Under the pieces are notes generated by a model. The model was not told where the DNA came from, searched no databases, and saw only the letters and a program-made list of their open reading frames with translations. Shown here one piece after another: positions 41,136 to 53,528 of a stretch of DNA of 64,000 bases. Position numbers and translations under genes: made by a program. The number at the start of each line of letters is the position of its first letter. Positions within the stretch are counted from its first letter, which is position 1. This DNA comes from Actinomycetospora lutea (GTDB lineage Bacteria; Actinomycetota; Actinomycetes; Mycobacteriales; Pseudonocardiaceae): assembly GCF_028737205.1 (NCBI RefSeq), contig NZ_JAQZAL010000021.1, positions 62,001 to 126,000 on the forward strand, written 5' to 3'.

Positions 41136-41624
41136 GTGCGACGCGTCGAACCCGGGCCCGGTCAGGAATCGGTGTGGGACTACCCCCGCCCGCCCCGCGC
41201 CGAGGCCGTCCGTCGGCGCGCGGTCGTGACCCATGCCGGGACGGTCGTCGCCGATTCCGACGATCTCGTCCGCGTGCTCGAGACCAGCCACCCGCCGACC
41301 TGGTACCTGCCGCGCACCGCGTTCGCCGACGGCGTCCTGCGCCCCGCGCAGCGGCGCACGGTGTGCGAGTGGAAGGGGACGGCGCGCTACGTCGACATCG
41401 TGGTGCCGGGCGCGGCGCCGCTGACCGAGGTGGGCTGGTGGTACCCCCAGGACGCGGTCTACCCGGCGCTCGCCGACCGGGTCGCGCTCTACCCCGCGCC
41501 GTTCGACGAGATCACCCTCGACGGCGAGCGCGTCGAGCCCCAGCCCGGCGGGTTCTACGGCGGCTGGATCACCGCGGACGTCGTCGGCCCGTTCAAGGGC
41601 GGGCGCGGCACCTGGGGCTGGTGA
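41136..41624 (+). CDS. DUF427 domain protein
   Basis: A 162-residue protein of the DUF427 family. It shows [13 protein letters not shown] at the N-terminus, [17 protein letters not shown] and [12 protein letters not shown], which are the family's marks, and ends [21 protein letters not shown]. Such small beta-barrel proteins are common in actinobacteria; the function is unknown. It is convergent with the SdpI-like gene, one base apart. Confidence 0.9.
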   Translation: MRRVEPGPGQESVWDYPRPPRAEAVRRRAVVTHAGTVVADSDDLVRVLETSHPPTWYLPRTAFADGVLRPAQRRTVCEWKGTARYVDIVVPGAAPLTEVGWWYPQDAVYPALADRVALYPAPFDEITLDGERVEPQPGGFYGGWITADVVGPFKGGRGTWGW

Positions 41625-41625
41625 G

Positions 41626-42108
41626 TCAGGCCCCGGCCTGCGACCGGGGGCAGATCGCGCACGTCCCCCCGCACACGCCGGTGGCGGGCGCGCAGTCGTC
41701 GGCGGGCGCGGGCTCCTCGGGCGCGCCCGCGGTGCACGGCGTGGCCGGCAGCGCCATGAGCGCCTCGTGCTCGGCCTCCTCCGCGTCGGCGAACCGCGCA
41801 CCCACGACGCCGCCGGCGCCGAGCAGCCCGACCAGGGCGAGGGCGCCGAGCACGATCATCGTCACGCCCGCGGCGGTGGTCGCGGCGGCGAGCGCGGCGC
41901 CCGCCCCGACGAGCCCGGCGACGCCGGCCCCGACGAACGCCGGCGCGGCGGCCCGGTTGGCGCGGCGGAAGGCGTCGACGCTGCCCATGGTCCACACCGT
42001 GCGCACGCCGAGCACTCGGTTGCGGGGCAGGCGGTGGCACAGCGCGAGCACGCCGGCGCCGCCCACCACCAGGGCGGCCGCCGCCAGGACCAGGGCCGGG
42101 ACGATCAC
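41626..42108 (-). CDS. SdpI family membrane protein with Cys-rich tail
   Basis: A 160-residue membrane protein with about four helices. The loop [20 protein letters not shown] matches SdpI/YhfL proteins (G-x-RTxWT). SdpI of Bacillus gives immunity to a killing toxin and signals to a repressor; other members have unknown roles. The last 35 residues carry five cysteines (CTAG, DDC, then [11 protein letters not shown]), suggesting metal or disulfide binding. The GTG is leaderless, 6 nt after TACTCT. It is divergent from leuS. Confidence 0.78.
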   Translation of the reverse strand: MIVPALVLAAAALVVGGAGVLALCHRLPRNRVLGVRTVWTMGSVDAFRRANRAAAPAFVGAGVAGLVGAGAALAAATTAAGVTMIVLGALALVGLLGAGGVVGARFADAEEAEHEALMALPATPCTAGAPEEPAPADDCAPATGVCGGTCAICPRSQAGA

Positions 42109-42114
42109 ACCCCC

Positions 42115-42124
42115 AGAGTAGGCT
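42115..42124. promoter_or_regulatory. Overlapping divergent -10 elements, SdpI-like gene and leuS
   Basis: On the minus strand 42115-42120 read TACTCT, 6 nt before the GTG of the SdpI-like gene. On the plus strand 42119-42124 read TAGGCT, which would start leuS about 95 nt upstream of its GTG. The two share two bases, so they may compete. Confidence 0.5.
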
Positions 42125-42225
42125 CGATGCGTCCTCGCAGGGATCCGCGGTGCCCCGTCGTGCGGCGCCGGACCCGACCGCGGGCTCCCCGCGGAGGACC
42201 CCAGGTCGAACTGCAGGAGGAACCC

Positions 42226-45156
<2,931 letters not shown>

Positions 45157-45177
45157 GGTCGGGGCCGCGCCGGGGCT

Positions 45178-45236
45178 TTCTGAGCGAAGGGCACCTTCGG
45201 TCGGGTAGATGGGCGAGGAGTGCCCTTCGCTCAGAA
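45178..45236. repeat. Dispersed palindromic repeat, copy 2
   Basis: Perfect 17-bp arms TTCTGAGCGAAGGGCAC (45178-45194) and GTGCCCTTCGCTCAGAA (45220-45236) flank a 25-nt centre with the TAGATGGGCGAGG segment shared with positions 680-722. It lies between the convergent leuS and ino1 stops and probably ends both transcripts. Confidence 0.8.
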
Positions 45237-45256
45237 CCCAGGGCGACCCGCGAGCC

Positions 45257-46339
45257 TCAGGCCGGGCCCCGCTCGCCGCGGATGAACTCCTCGACGCGGT
45301 CGTAGGCCACCGAGTCGCGGTACTGCTCGGGCGGTGACTTCATGAAGTACGACGACGGCGCGAGCAGCGGGCCGCCGATGCCGCGGTCCATCGCGATCTT
45401 CGCGGCGCGGACGGCGTCGATGATGATGCCCGCGGAGTTCGGGGAGTCCCAGACCTCGAGCTTGTACTCGAGCGAGAGGGGCACGTCGCCGAAGGCGCGG
45501 CCCTCGAGGCGCACGTAGGCCCACTTGCGGTCGTCGAGCCACGGCACGTGGTCCGACGGGCCGATGTGCACGTTGCCCTTGCCCATGTCGCGGTCGATCT
45601 GCGAGGTCACGGACTGCGTCTTCGAGGTCTTCTTGGACTCCAGGCGCTCGCGCTCGAGCATGTTCTGGAAGTCCATGTTGCCGCCGACGTTGAGCTGCAT
45701 CGTGCGGTCGAGGTGGACGCCGCGGTCCTCGAAGAGCTTCGCGAGCACGCGGTGGGTGATCGTGGCGCCGACCTGCGACTTGATGTCGTCGCCGACGATC
45801 GGGACGCCCGCGTCGGTGAACTTCTGCGCCCACTCGGGGTCGGACGCGATGAACACGGGCAGGGCGTTGACGAAGGCCACGCCGGCGTCGATGGCGCACT
45901 GGGCGTAGAACTTGTCGGCGTCCTCGCTGCCCACCGGCAGGTAGGAGACGAGCACGTCGGCGCGGGCCTCGCGCAGCGCGGCGACGACGTCGACCGGCTC
46001 GCTGTCGGCCTCGGTGATGATCTCGCGGTAGTAGCGGCCGAGGCCGTCGAGGGTGTGGCCGCGCTGGACGGTCACGCCGGTCGGCGGGACGTCCGCGAAC
46101 TTGATCGTGTTGTTCTCCGAGGCGCTGATGGCGTCGGCGAGATCCTGGCCGACCTTCTTCGCGTCGACGTCGAACGCCGCCACGAACTCGAGGTCGCGCA
46201 CGTGGTACCCGCCGAAGTCGACGTGCATCAGACCCGGCACCCGTGCGGCCGGGTCGGCGTCGGCGTAGTAGTGCACGCCCTGAACGAGCGACGCGGCGCA
46301 GTTGCCCACGCCCACGATCGCCACTCGGACCGAACCCAT
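45257..46339 (-). CDS. ino1: Inositol-3-phosphate synthase
   Basis: A 360-residue NAD-dependent enzyme that turns glucose 6-phosphate into inositol 3-phosphate, for mycothiol and phosphatidylinositol. The Rossmann start is [18 protein letters not shown]. Family motifs are [44 protein letters not shown] and [17 protein letters not shown]. It sits directly downstream of padR on the same strand, as in M. tuberculosis (Rv0046c-Rv0047c). Confidence 0.98.
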   Translation of the reverse strand: MGSVRVAIVGVGNCAASLVQGVHYYADADPAARVPGLMHVDFGGYHVRDLEFVAAFDVDAKKVGQDLADAISASENNTIKFADVPPTGVTVQRGHTLDGLGRYYREIITEADSEPVDVVAALREARADVLVSYLPVGSEDADKFYAQCAIDAGVAFVNALPVFIASDPEWAQKFTDAGVPIVGDDIKSQVGATITHRVLAKLFEDRGVHLDRTMQLNVGGNMDFQNMLERERLESKKTSKTQSVTSQIDRDMGKGNVHIGPSDHVPWLDDRKWAYVRLEGRAFGDVPLSLEYKLEVWDSPNSAGIIIDAVRAAKIAMDRGIGGPLLAPSSYFMKSPPEQYRDSVAYDRVEEFIRGERGPA

Positions 46340-46392
46340 GGCTGTTCTCCTCTTTGTCTCTTTCGGGGTGGCGGGTGACGGGACCTGCGGAG

Positions 46393-47067
46393 TCAGGCGC
46401 CGTGGGGGGTCGGACGGGCTCCGGGGCCCGGCTCGTCGTCGGGGGGTGTCCGCGGTGAGCCCTCCCCGCGTTCCGCGGCGATCAGCTCGTTGAGCCAGCG
46501 CACCTCGCGCTCCGTGGACTCGAGGCCGATGCGGTGCAGCTCACGCGTGTAGTGGTCGATCTGCTCACCGGCGCGGGAGAGCGTCGAGCGCAGCCCCTCG
46601 CGGCGCTCCTCCACCTGGCGGCGCCGTCCCTCGAGGATGCGCATCCGCACCTCGACCGGGGTGCGGGAGAAGAAGGCCAGGTGGATGCCGAAGCTCTCGT
46701 CGTCCCACGCCTGGGGGCCGACCTCGGCGAGGAGCTCGTCGAAGCGGTCCTTGCCCTCGGCGGTGAGCTCGAACACGCGCCGACCCCGACGCGTCTTCGA
46801 GCCCCAGGTGCTGCGGGACGACGCCCGCGCCCGGGAGGACGCGACGGTCTCGGCGCCCTCCTCCGGTCCGTCGGCCGGCGCGTCGGTGGTCTCGGCGATC
46901 AGCCCCGCACGTTGGAGCCGGCGCAGGGTCGGGTAGAGCGACCCCCACGAGAACGCCCGGAACGTGCCGAGCCGGGCGTGCAGCTGCTTGCGCAGCTGGT
47001 ACCCGTGCATGGGGGCCTCGTGGAGCAGGCCCAGCACGGCGAGCTCGAGCACGGCCACCTCCCCCAC
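46393..47067 (-). CDS. PadR family transcriptional regulator
   Basis: A 224-residue regulator. The winged helix is near the N-terminus ([20 protein letters not shown], then [20 protein letters not shown]) and a coiled-coil C-terminal domain for dimerisation follows (about 130-200). A Ser/Arg/Ala-rich insert of about 35 residues lies in the wing. It is the homologue of Rv0047c and probably controls ino1, 53 nt downstream; that is inference from position. GTG start; no strong ribosome site. Confidence 0.9.
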   Translation of the reverse strand: MGEVAVLELAVLGLLHEAPMHGYQLRKQLHARLGTFRAFSWGSLYPTLRRLQRAGLIAETTDAPADGPEEGAETVASSRARASSRSTWGSKTRRGRRVFELTAEGKDRFDELLAEVGPQAWDDESFGIHLAFFSRTPVEVRMRILEGRRRQVEERREGLRSTLSRAGEQIDHYTRELHRIGLESTEREVRWLNELIAAERGEGSPRTPPDDEPGPGARPTPHGA

Positions 47068-47216
47068 GCGTCCCGACCCGCCGCGACGATCACGACGTCC
47101 GTGGCGTCTACCATATCGGACCGATACATCAGGCGTCGCCGATCCGCGATCACGTCACAGTCGCGCGGGTCGTCCGGCGTGCCCGCGAGCGGGGGACGCG
47201 GGACGCCGTGCATGGC

Positions 47217-47222
47217 TAGGCT
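47217..47222 (+). promoter_or_regulatory. DUF5318 gene -10 element (leaderless)
   Basis: TAGGCT is followed by 6 nt and GTG at 47229, with no ribosome site between. Confidence 0.6.
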
Positions 47223-47228
47223 GGCGTC

Positions 47229-47636
47229 GTGCCGGGAGTCCGTCAGGTCGTCGACTACGCGCTGCAGCGCCGCGCGGCGCTCGCCGACGTCGCCGCGGGC
47301 CGCGTGGCCACCGCGGACGCCTGCGACGCCGGGACCTACCTGCTCCAGGCCGCCTCGTACCACGGTCGGCCGACCGCCCGGACGTGCCCGCTGTGCCAGC
47401 GGGAACCCCTCGTCGAGGTCATGTGGGTCTTCGGCGAACGACTCGGCGCGGCCGCCGGATCCGCTCGTTCCGCCGACGAGATCCACCGGTTGGCGGATGC
47501 GATCAGCGAGTTCACCGTGCACGTCGTGGAGGTCTGCCGGTCGTGCCGGTGGAACCACCTCGTACAGTCATACGTCCTGGGAACCGACGATGCGTCGGGA
47601 GGGGGCCGCCGGCGGCGCCGGACCGCCTCCCCCTGA
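47229..47636 (+). CDS. DUF5318 zinc-ribbon-like protein
   Basis: A 135-residue protein equivalent to Rv0049. Two CxxC pairs (RTCPLCQREP and EVCRSCRWNHL) can hold one zinc ion. The rest is helical, ending in a basic tail RRRRR. Function is unknown; it always precedes ponA in this cluster. The GTG is leaderless. Confidence 0.88.
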   Translation: MPGVRQVVDYALQRRAALADVAAGRVATADACDAGTYLLQAASYHGRPTARTCPLCQREPLVEVMWVFGERLGAAAGSARSADEIHRLADAISEFTVHVVEVCRSCRWNHLVQSYVLGTDDASGGGRRRRRTASP

Positions 47637-47711
47637 CGCCGATCGGGACCGGGTCCGACGGGAACCCCCACGGGACGGACGAGGAACCACCCGGCAATCG
47701 GGAGGCGATCG

Positions 47712-50609
47712 GTGGACGACGAGCGGCGCACGGACCGCGGGGGCGGTCGACCCCCCGGTGCCGATCGCGGCACCCCGCCCGCGCCGCCGGCCCGGTCCGG
47801 CCCGCGCGGCGACCGCCACGGCGGAGCGCCGCCGGGGGGCCCGAACGGGGCCGCACCGGGCCGCCCGTCCGGACCGCCGCCGGGCCCGCCGGGCCCGCCG
47901 GGACCGCCGGGACCGCCGGGACCTCAGCCCGGTCCGGGTCGCCCGCTCCCGCCGCAGGGCGGCCGCCCGCCGGGGCCGCCCGGCCCGCCGCACCCGGGTG
48001 ACCACGGGCTGCCGCCCGGCTGGCGCTCGGTGCCCCCGTCGCGGAACCCCACCCACCACCCGCCCGCGGCCCCCACCGACGCTCCCACGGTGGCGAACGG
48101 CGCCGCGGTCGATGCGCCCGGCGCACGACGCAGCGCCGTCGGCACGGTCACCCCGCCCGAGGGCCGGGAGACGGCGCGCGAGCCACGCCTGCTGACCCAC
48201 GACGGTGGACGCCCCACCCGCGTCGACGGGGGACGCCACGGTTCGGCGACGCGGGCGATGGCCCCGACGGCGACGGCCGCGACGTCGCGCTCGGCGATGG
48301 GCGCCGGCGGCCTGTCCGGCACCGCCGTCGCGCCGTCCCGCACCCGTCCCGGTGGCGGGGACGACGGCGGCGACGAGCCCCCGCGCGGACGGCGGAAGCC
48401 GCCCGGCCCGGGGCCCGATCCCCGCAAGCGCCGCAACCGCCGTCTCCGGCGCATCGCCTACGTCCTGCTCGGCCTCCTCGTGCTCGGCCCGGTGCTCGCC
48501 TTCGCGGTCGGCTGGATCTTCTTCCGGGTGCCGACGCCCGACGACGCCACCAACAACCAGCTCGCGACGATCTCGTACGCGAACGGCTCCTCGCTCGCCT
48601 CGCTGGTGCCCGAGCAGGGCAACCGGATCAAGGTGCCGATCACCCAGGTGCCGCTGCACGTCCAGCAGGCGGTGCTCTCGGCCGAGGACCGCTCCTTCTA
48701 CTCCAACCTCGGCTTCGACCCGGTCGGCATCCTGCGCGCGGTGTGGCTGCAGGCCACCGGCGGCAGCGGCGGCGGGTCGACGATCACTCAGCAGTACGTG
48801 AAGAACACGCTGGTCGGCGACGAGTACTCGATCTGGCGCAAGTACCGCGAGGTGGTGATCGCGGCGAAGATCTCCCAGGAGCAGAGCAAGGAGGAGATCC
48901 TCGGCAACTACCTCAACACGATCTACTTCGGCCGCGGTGCCTACGGCATCCAGGCCGCGTCGCAGGCGTACTTCGGCAGGGACGTCTCGCAGCTCTCGGT
49001 CTCCGAGGGCGCGATGCTCGCCGGGCTCATCCAGTCGCCGTCGCGCTGGGACCCCGCCGTCGACCGCGGCATGTCCGAGCAGCGCTGGAACTTCGTCCTC
49101 GACGGCATGGTCAGCCAGAACTGGCTGCCCGCCGCGGAGCGCGCGGGACAGGTCTTCCCCGCGGCGATCCCGCCGCAGCCCCGGCGCAGCGGCATCCCCG
49201 ACAACGACCGCGGGCACATCGTCTCCGCGGTGCGCGCCGAGCTGAACTCCTACGGCATCACCGAGCAGCAGGTGAACCAGGAGGGTCTGCAGGTCACGAC
49301 GACGATCGACCCGGACCGGCAGGACGACGCGGTCGAGTCCGTCGAGCGTCGCCTGCGCGGCCAGCCGCAGAACCTGCGCACGTCGCTCGTGTCGGTCGAC
49401 CCGCGCACCGGCGCGATCCTCGCCTACTACGGCGGGGAGGACGGCTCCGGCTTCGACTACGCCCAGGCCCAGCGCCAGCCGGGCTCGTCGTTCAAGCCGT
49501 TCGTGCTGCTCGCCGGTCTGCAGCGCAACCCGTCGCCGATCGGGCTCGGCACGACCTTCGACGGGTCGAGCCCGCAGACGATCGCGGGCACCGAGGTGGA
49601 GAACAACGAGGGCGAGAACTGCGCCAACTGCGACCTGCGCACGGCGATGACGCAGTCGATCAACACGGTCTTCTACCAGCTCGGCGTGCAGGTCGGCCCC
49701 CAGCGCGTGGCCGACGCCGCGCACCAGGCGGGCATCTCGGCCGAGCTGCCCAACCCCAGCGGCGGCATCTCGCTGGGCGACCGCGAGGTCCGTCCCGGCG
49801 ACATGGCGGCGGCGTACGCGACGTTCGCCGCGGACGGCGTCTACCACCGGCCGCACCTCGTCAGCCGCGTCACCACCGCCGACGGCCGGGTGCTCTTCGA
49901 CGCCGGCGCGCCCGCGGGCGAGCAGCGGATGAGCCAGCAGCTCGCCCGCAACGTCACCGAGTCGATGCTGCAGGTGGCCGACCACTCCGGCATCCCGCTC
50001 GCCGGCGGGCGCCCGGTCGGCGCGAAGACCGGCACCGTGCAGTCGTCGGTGGACGGGCAGAACAACGACGCCTGGACGGTGGGGTTCACGCCGTCGATCT
50101 CGACGGCGGTCTGGGTCGGGACCGACGACAACACGCCCATCAAGACCCGCGACGGGCGCCCGATCTACGGGCGCGGCGTGCCCGGCCAGATCTGGCAGGG
50201 CTACATGAACGACGCCGTGCAGGGCGACCCCGTCGAGCAGTTCTCGGACTTCCGTCCCATCGGCGCGCCGCCGCAGACGACGCCGACCGCTCCGCCGGAG
50301 CAGCAGTGCGTCGAGGGTCAGCCGTGCCCGCCGGAGGACCAGGGCCAGGGCGGCGACCCGGGCCAGGGCGGCGACCCGGGCCAGGGTGGCGGTGGCGACC
50401 AGGGCCAGGGCGGCGGTGACCAGGGCCAGGGCGCCGGAGGCGACCAGGGCCAGGGCCAGGGTGGCGACCAGGGGCAAGGTGGCGCCGCGGCCGGTGACGC
50501 CGGCGGTGGAGACGGCGCCGGCGGCGGCCAGGGCGGCGGCGGCGGGCAAGGCGGCGGTGACGGCGGCGGTGGAGACGGCGCCGGGGGCGCTCTGGTCCCT
50601 GGTGGTTGA
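47712..50609 (+). CDS. ponA: Bifunctional penicillin-binding protein (class A)
   Basis: A 965-residue class A PBP that polymerises and crosslinks peptidoglycan. An inner N-terminal region of about 245 residues is Pro/Gly-rich with GPPGPPGPP runs. One membrane helix (about 253-276) precedes the glycosyltransferase domain (SAEDRSFYSN, GGSTITQQYVKN). The transpeptidase domain has the SxxK motif in PGSSFKPF, SxN in TQSINT and KTGT in VGAKTGTVQ. The last 120 residues are GDQGQGG-type repeats. GGGAGG precedes the GTG. It is the homologue of PonA1 (Rv0050). Confidence 0.97.
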   Translation: MDDERRTDRGGGRPPGADRGTPPAPPARSGPRGDRHGGAPPGGPNGAAPGRPSGPPPGPPGPPGPPGPPGPQPGPGRPLPPQGGRPPGPPGPPHPGDHGLPPGWRSVPPSRNPTHHPPAAPTDAPTVANGAAVDAPGARRSAVGTVTPPEGRETAREPRLLTHDGGRPTRVDGGRHGSATRAMAPTATAATSRSAMGAGGLSGTAVAPSRTRPGGGDDGGDEPPRGRRKPPGPGPDPRKRRNRRLRRIAYVLLGLLVLGPVLAFAVGWIFFRVPTPDDATNNQLATISYANGSSLASLVPEQGNRIKVPITQVPLHVQQAVLSAEDRSFYSNLGFDPVGILRAVWLQATGGSGGGSTITQQYVKNTLVGDEYSIWRKYREVVIAAKISQEQSKEEILGNYLNTIYFGRGAYGIQAASQAYFGRDVSQLSVSEGAMLAGLIQSPSRWDPAVDRGMSEQRWNFVLDGMVSQNWLPAAERAGQVFPAAIPPQPRRSGIPDNDRGHIVSAVRAELNSYGITEQQVNQEGLQVTTTIDPDRQDDAVESVERRLRGQPQNLRTSLVSVDPRTGAILAYYGGEDGSGFDYAQAQRQPGSSFKPFVLLAGLQRNPSPIGLGTTFDGSSPQTIAGTEVENNEGENCANCDLRTAMTQSINTVFYQLGVQVGPQRVADAAHQAGISAELPNPSGGISLGDREVRPGDMAAAYATFAADGVYHRPHLVSRVTTADGRVLFDAGAPAGEQRMSQQLARNVTESMLQVADHSGIPLAGGRPVGAKTGTVQSSVDGQNNDAWTVGFTPSISTAVWVGTDDNTPIKTRDGRPIYGRGVPGQIWQGYMNDAVQGDPVEQFSDFRPIGAPPQTTPTAPPEQQCVEGQPCPPEDQGQGGDPGQGGDPGQGGGGDQGQGGGDQGQGAGGDQGQGQGGDQGQGGAAAGDAGGGDGAGGGQGGGGGQGGGDGGGGDGAGGALVPGG

Positions 50610-50645
50610 CCGTCGCGCTGACCGACTCTCCGCCGGTGGGTCGCC

Positions 50646-52247
50646 GTGACCGGCTCGCCGACGCGGGCCCGCACCCACGACCCGGCCTCGCTCGGCCCGG
50701 ACCAGCGGGTCCGTCCCACCCAGGAGGACCCGTTCGTCGCGTCGCTGTCGACCGTGGTCGGCGGCCCGCTGGGCGAGCACGCGGTGGCCGGCCGGGCGCG
50801 GTTCCTCACCCCGCTGCGGGTGGTGCTGCTCCTCGCCGTGACGGTGCTGGCGCTCGCGTGGTTCGCCAAGGCGCCGTGCCTGCAGCAGTACCCCGGGGAC
50901 AACGGGCTCGAGCTCGACTGGCGCGACGGGCGCCAGTACGTGGCGATGTGCTACTCCGACACCGTCCCGCTCTACACCGCCGAGCGCCTCGACGTCGGCG
51001 GCATCCCCTACGGGACGTCCTGGGTCGACCGGCGCGAGGACGGCAGCGAGCAGGTCCGGTACATGGAGTACCCGGTGCTCACCGGGTTCTTCCAGTGGGC
51101 CAACGCGCGCCTCGCGGACCTGTGGCTGGCCGGCGCCGACGCCGGGCTGCTTCCGGGCGGGCTGGCGGTGGTCGTGTACTTCGACCTGTCGGCGTTCTGG
51201 CTGGCGCTCGCATGGCTGGTGACCGTCTGGGCGGTCGTGCGGCTGCGACCCGGACGGCCGTGGGACGCCGCGATCGCCGCGGTGTCGCCGCTGGTCGCGG
51301 TGCACGCGTTCACGAACTTCGACACGCTCGCGGTCGCCGCGGCCACCCTCGGGATGCTGGCGTGGGCCCGGCGACGACCCGGGCTCGCCGGGCTGGTCCT
51401 CGGCGTGGGCGCCGCCGCCAAGCTCTACCCGCTGTTCCTGCTCTTCCCGCTGCTGCTGCTGTGCCTGCGGGCGGGGCGGATGCGCGCGTGGGCGCAGGCC
51501 ACGTGCGCTGGGGTGCTGGCCTGGGCGGCGCTGAACCTGCCGGTGGCCCTCGTCGCGCCCGTCGGGTGGTGGGAATTCTTCCGGCTCAACGGCCAGCGCG
51601 GCGCCGACCCCGACTCGCTCTACAACGTGGTCTCCGGCTTCACCGGGTGGAGCGGGTTCGACGGTCCGCTCGCGCCCGGGCAGCCGCCCTCGGTGCTCAA
51701 CGCGGTCAGCGCGGTCCTGTTCGGGGTGTGCTGCCTCGCGATCGCGGTCCTCGTCGTGAAGGCCCCGCGCCGGCCCCGCGTCGCGGCGATCGCGTTCCTC
51801 GTCATCGTGGCGTTCCTGCTCACCAACAAGGTGTGGAGCCCGCAGTACTCGCTGTGGCTGGTGCCGCTGGCCGTGCTCGCCTACCCGCGCTGGCGCCCGC
51901 TGCTCGCCTGGATGCTGATCGACGCGCTGGTCTGGGCGCCGCGGATGTACTACTACCTCGGCACCGACGCCAAGGGCCTGCCCGCACCCTGGTTCCTCGG
52001 CGCGGTCGTCGTGCGGGACGTCGCCGTCCTCGTGATCGCCGGGCTCGTCGTGCGGACGGTGCTGCGTCCCGAGCACGACCCCGTCCGCACCCCGCGCGAC
52101 CCGTCGTTCTCGGTCGGGCTCGACGACCCCGACGGGGGCGTGCTCGACGGGGCGCCCGACGAGACGCGGCGTCTGTCACGTGCCGACGCCGTGATCGACG
52201 CCGTGGCGCGGCCGCTGCGGCGGCGGGGACCTTCAGTCCCTCGATGA
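50646..52247 (+). CDS. GT87-type polyprenyl-phosphate mannosyltransferase (DUF2029)
   Basis: A 533-residue integral membrane protein with about 10 helices, homologous to Rv0051. It belongs to the GT-C fold group that uses polyprenyl-linked sugar donors outside the cell. The acidic first outer loop holds [16 protein letters not shown], and [20 protein letters not shown] and [20 protein letters not shown] are family segments. The acceptor is unknown; envelope lipoglycans are likely. It starts 37 nt after ponA and is probably in the same operon. Confidence 0.85.
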   Translation: MTGSPTRARTHDPASLGPDQRVRPTQEDPFVASLSTVVGGPLGEHAVAGRARFLTPLRVVLLLAVTVLALAWFAKAPCLQQYPGDNGLELDWRDGRQYVAMCYSDTVPLYTAERLDVGGIPYGTSWVDRREDGSEQVRYMEYPVLTGFFQWANARLADLWLAGADAGLLPGGLAVVVYFDLSAFWLALAWLVTVWAVVRLRPGRPWDAAIAAVSPLVAVHAFTNFDTLAVAAATLGMLAWARRRPGLAGLVLGVGAAAKLYPLFLLFPLLLLCLRAGRMRAWAQATCAGVLAWAALNLPVALVAPVGWWEFFRLNGQRGADPDSLYNVVSGFTGWSGFDGPLAPGQPPSVLNAVSAVLFGVCCLAIAVLVVKAPRRPRVAAIAFLVIVAFLLTNKVWSPQYSLWLVPLAVLAYPRWRPLLAWMLIDALVWAPRMYYYLGTDAKGLPAPWFLGAVVVRDVAVLVIAGLVVRTVLRPEHDPVRTPRDPSFSVGLDDPDGGVLDGAPDETRRLSRADAVIDAVARPLRRRGPSVPR

Positions 52248-52417
52248 GGGCGACTCCTCCGATCGGGGTGTGTCGGTGGGCGACGACTCCGGCGGCCGGG
52301 TGAGTCCGGGCGTCACCACCGGGCGACCTCCTCGTTGGTCACCACGTGCCGCCGGTCGGCCCGCTCCCCCGCGGGGCCCTCCGGCACTCCCCGGGCAGAT
52401 GGAGAAAGGTCCCCTTC

Positions 52418-53371
52418 ATGGCGCTGCGTGCTCCCCGCCGCCTGCTGACCGCCGCCCTCGCCGGCGGACTGGTGACGGGCTCGCTGCTGCTCGGAGCCGG
52501 ATCCGCGATGGCGGCCCCGAGCTCCGACGACGTCGTCGAGGCGCGCTGCGGGCAGACCGTCCGCGCCGAGCCGGGCCAGACCATCAAGGTGATCCCCGAG
52601 CTCGGCCTGCCCTTCGAGCGCGAGGTGCGCCGCGGGATGGAGCCGATCGCTCAGGTCGTCGGCGGGATCGGCGGGCTGCTCTGCCGCGTGCAGGTGCAGG
52701 TCGTGGAGCCGGTCGCGAGCGGGGTCGCCCAGGCGGCGCCGCCGCTGCGTCCGGCGACCGACCAGCTCAGCCGCGGCACCGGCGCCGTGCTCGACCCCAC
52801 CCCGCAGCCGCGGGCGACCACCCCGCGCTCACAGGCCGCCACGCCCGCGCCGGCCGCCGCGGTCCCGACGCTCACCCCGCAGCAGGCGGCCGCCGCCGCG
52901 CCGGCGTTCGCGCCCGCCTTCGGCGCGCTCCCGTCCTCGTTCCTGCGCTCGGCGAGCGGCCCGGCGCCGGGTCTCGCGGCCTACGACCCGAACATGCTGC
53001 TCGGCTCGGCGTTCCCCGGCCTGCGCGCCGGCGCGCCCGCCTACCTCGGCTACGACGCCGCCAGCGCCGTCACCACCGCGAGCCAGGTCCAGGCGCTGCC
53101 GGTGGACGGGCTGACCGACGGCGGCGTGGGCGTGCCCGCCCTCATCGCGGTCCTCGCGCTCTCCGGCGTCGCGGCGTTCACCGTCCGGCGGATCGTGCTC
53201 GGCAAGGCGCCGGTGGCCGCGGGCGCGGCACCCGTGACCGAGCCGGCCGACGAGCTCGCCGAGGACGCCACCGAAGACGACGCGGCCGAGAACGCCACCG
53301 AGGACGCCACCGAGGACGATGCGGCCGAGGACGTCACCACCGCGGCACCGCGCACGCCGGTCCCCGCCTGA
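52418..53371 (+). CDS. Secreted, C-terminally anchored protein with acidic tail (unknown function)
   Basis: A 317-residue protein. A signal peptide (residues 1-32, RRLLTAALAGGLVTGSLLLG, cleaved after AMA) is followed by a short cysteine-containing domain (VVEARCGQTVRAEPGQTIKV to GGLLCRVQVQVV). An Ala/Pro-rich middle comes next, then a membrane helix at about 236-254 (GVPALIAVLALSGVAAFTV) and a cytoplasmic tail of EDATEDDAAEN repeats. The ATG has GGAGAAAGG upstream. No family is recognised. It sits between the GT87 gene and rpsF. Confidence 0.8.
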   Translation: MALRAPRRLLTAALAGGLVTGSLLLGAGSAMAAPSSDDVVEARCGQTVRAEPGQTIKVIPELGLPFEREVRRGMEPIAQVVGGIGGLLCRVQVQVVEPVASGVAQAAPPLRPATDQLSRGTGAVLDPTPQPRATTPRSQAATPAPAAAVPTLTPQQAAAAAPAFAPAFGALPSSFLRSASGPAPGLAAYDPNMLLGSAFPGLRAGAPAYLGYDAASAVTTASQVQALPVDGLTDGGVGVPALIAVLALSGVAAFTVRRIVLGKAPVAAGAAPVTEPADELAEDATEDDAAENATEDATEDDAAEDVTTAAPRTPVPA

Positions 53372-53452
53372 GCGCGAACTCGGCGGAACCGCGGCGCGCG
53401 CCGCTGCGTCGGACCTGGTAGGGGCCTCGGCGGGACGATCGTGGCCGGTTGG

Positions 53453-53458
53453 TAATCT
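53453..53458 (+). promoter_or_regulatory. Probable rpsF operon -10
   Basis: TAATCT lies 16 nt before the leader structure at 53474-53516, so that structure would be at the 5' end of the mRNA. Confidence 0.5.
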
Positions 53459-53473
53459 GGGCGGACCGAGACC

Positions 53474-53516
53474 CCTCCTGCCACGGATCGTCCGTGGCCG
53501 CTGAGCCCACAGGAGG
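53474..53516 (+). ncRNA. Candidate S6:S18 ribosomal protein leader
   Basis: Outer stem CCTCCTG (53474-53480) pairs with CAGGAGG (53510-53516), which contains the rpsF Shine-Dalgarno. Inner stem CCACGGA/TCCGTGG (53481-53487, 53491-53497) stacks on it with loop TCG. The unpaired 53498-53509 begins with CCG. A stem with a CCG-containing bulge before rpsF is the hallmark of the leader bound by the S6:S18 complex, so excess protein would close the ribosome site. Confidence 0.65.
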
Positions 53517-53528
53517 TGAGTGGTCCTC

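Noticed and set aside
47712-52076. A 1500-codon minus-strand frame opposite ponA and the GT87 gene
   Set aside because: It is antisense to a complete class A PBP and lacks any recognisable domain.
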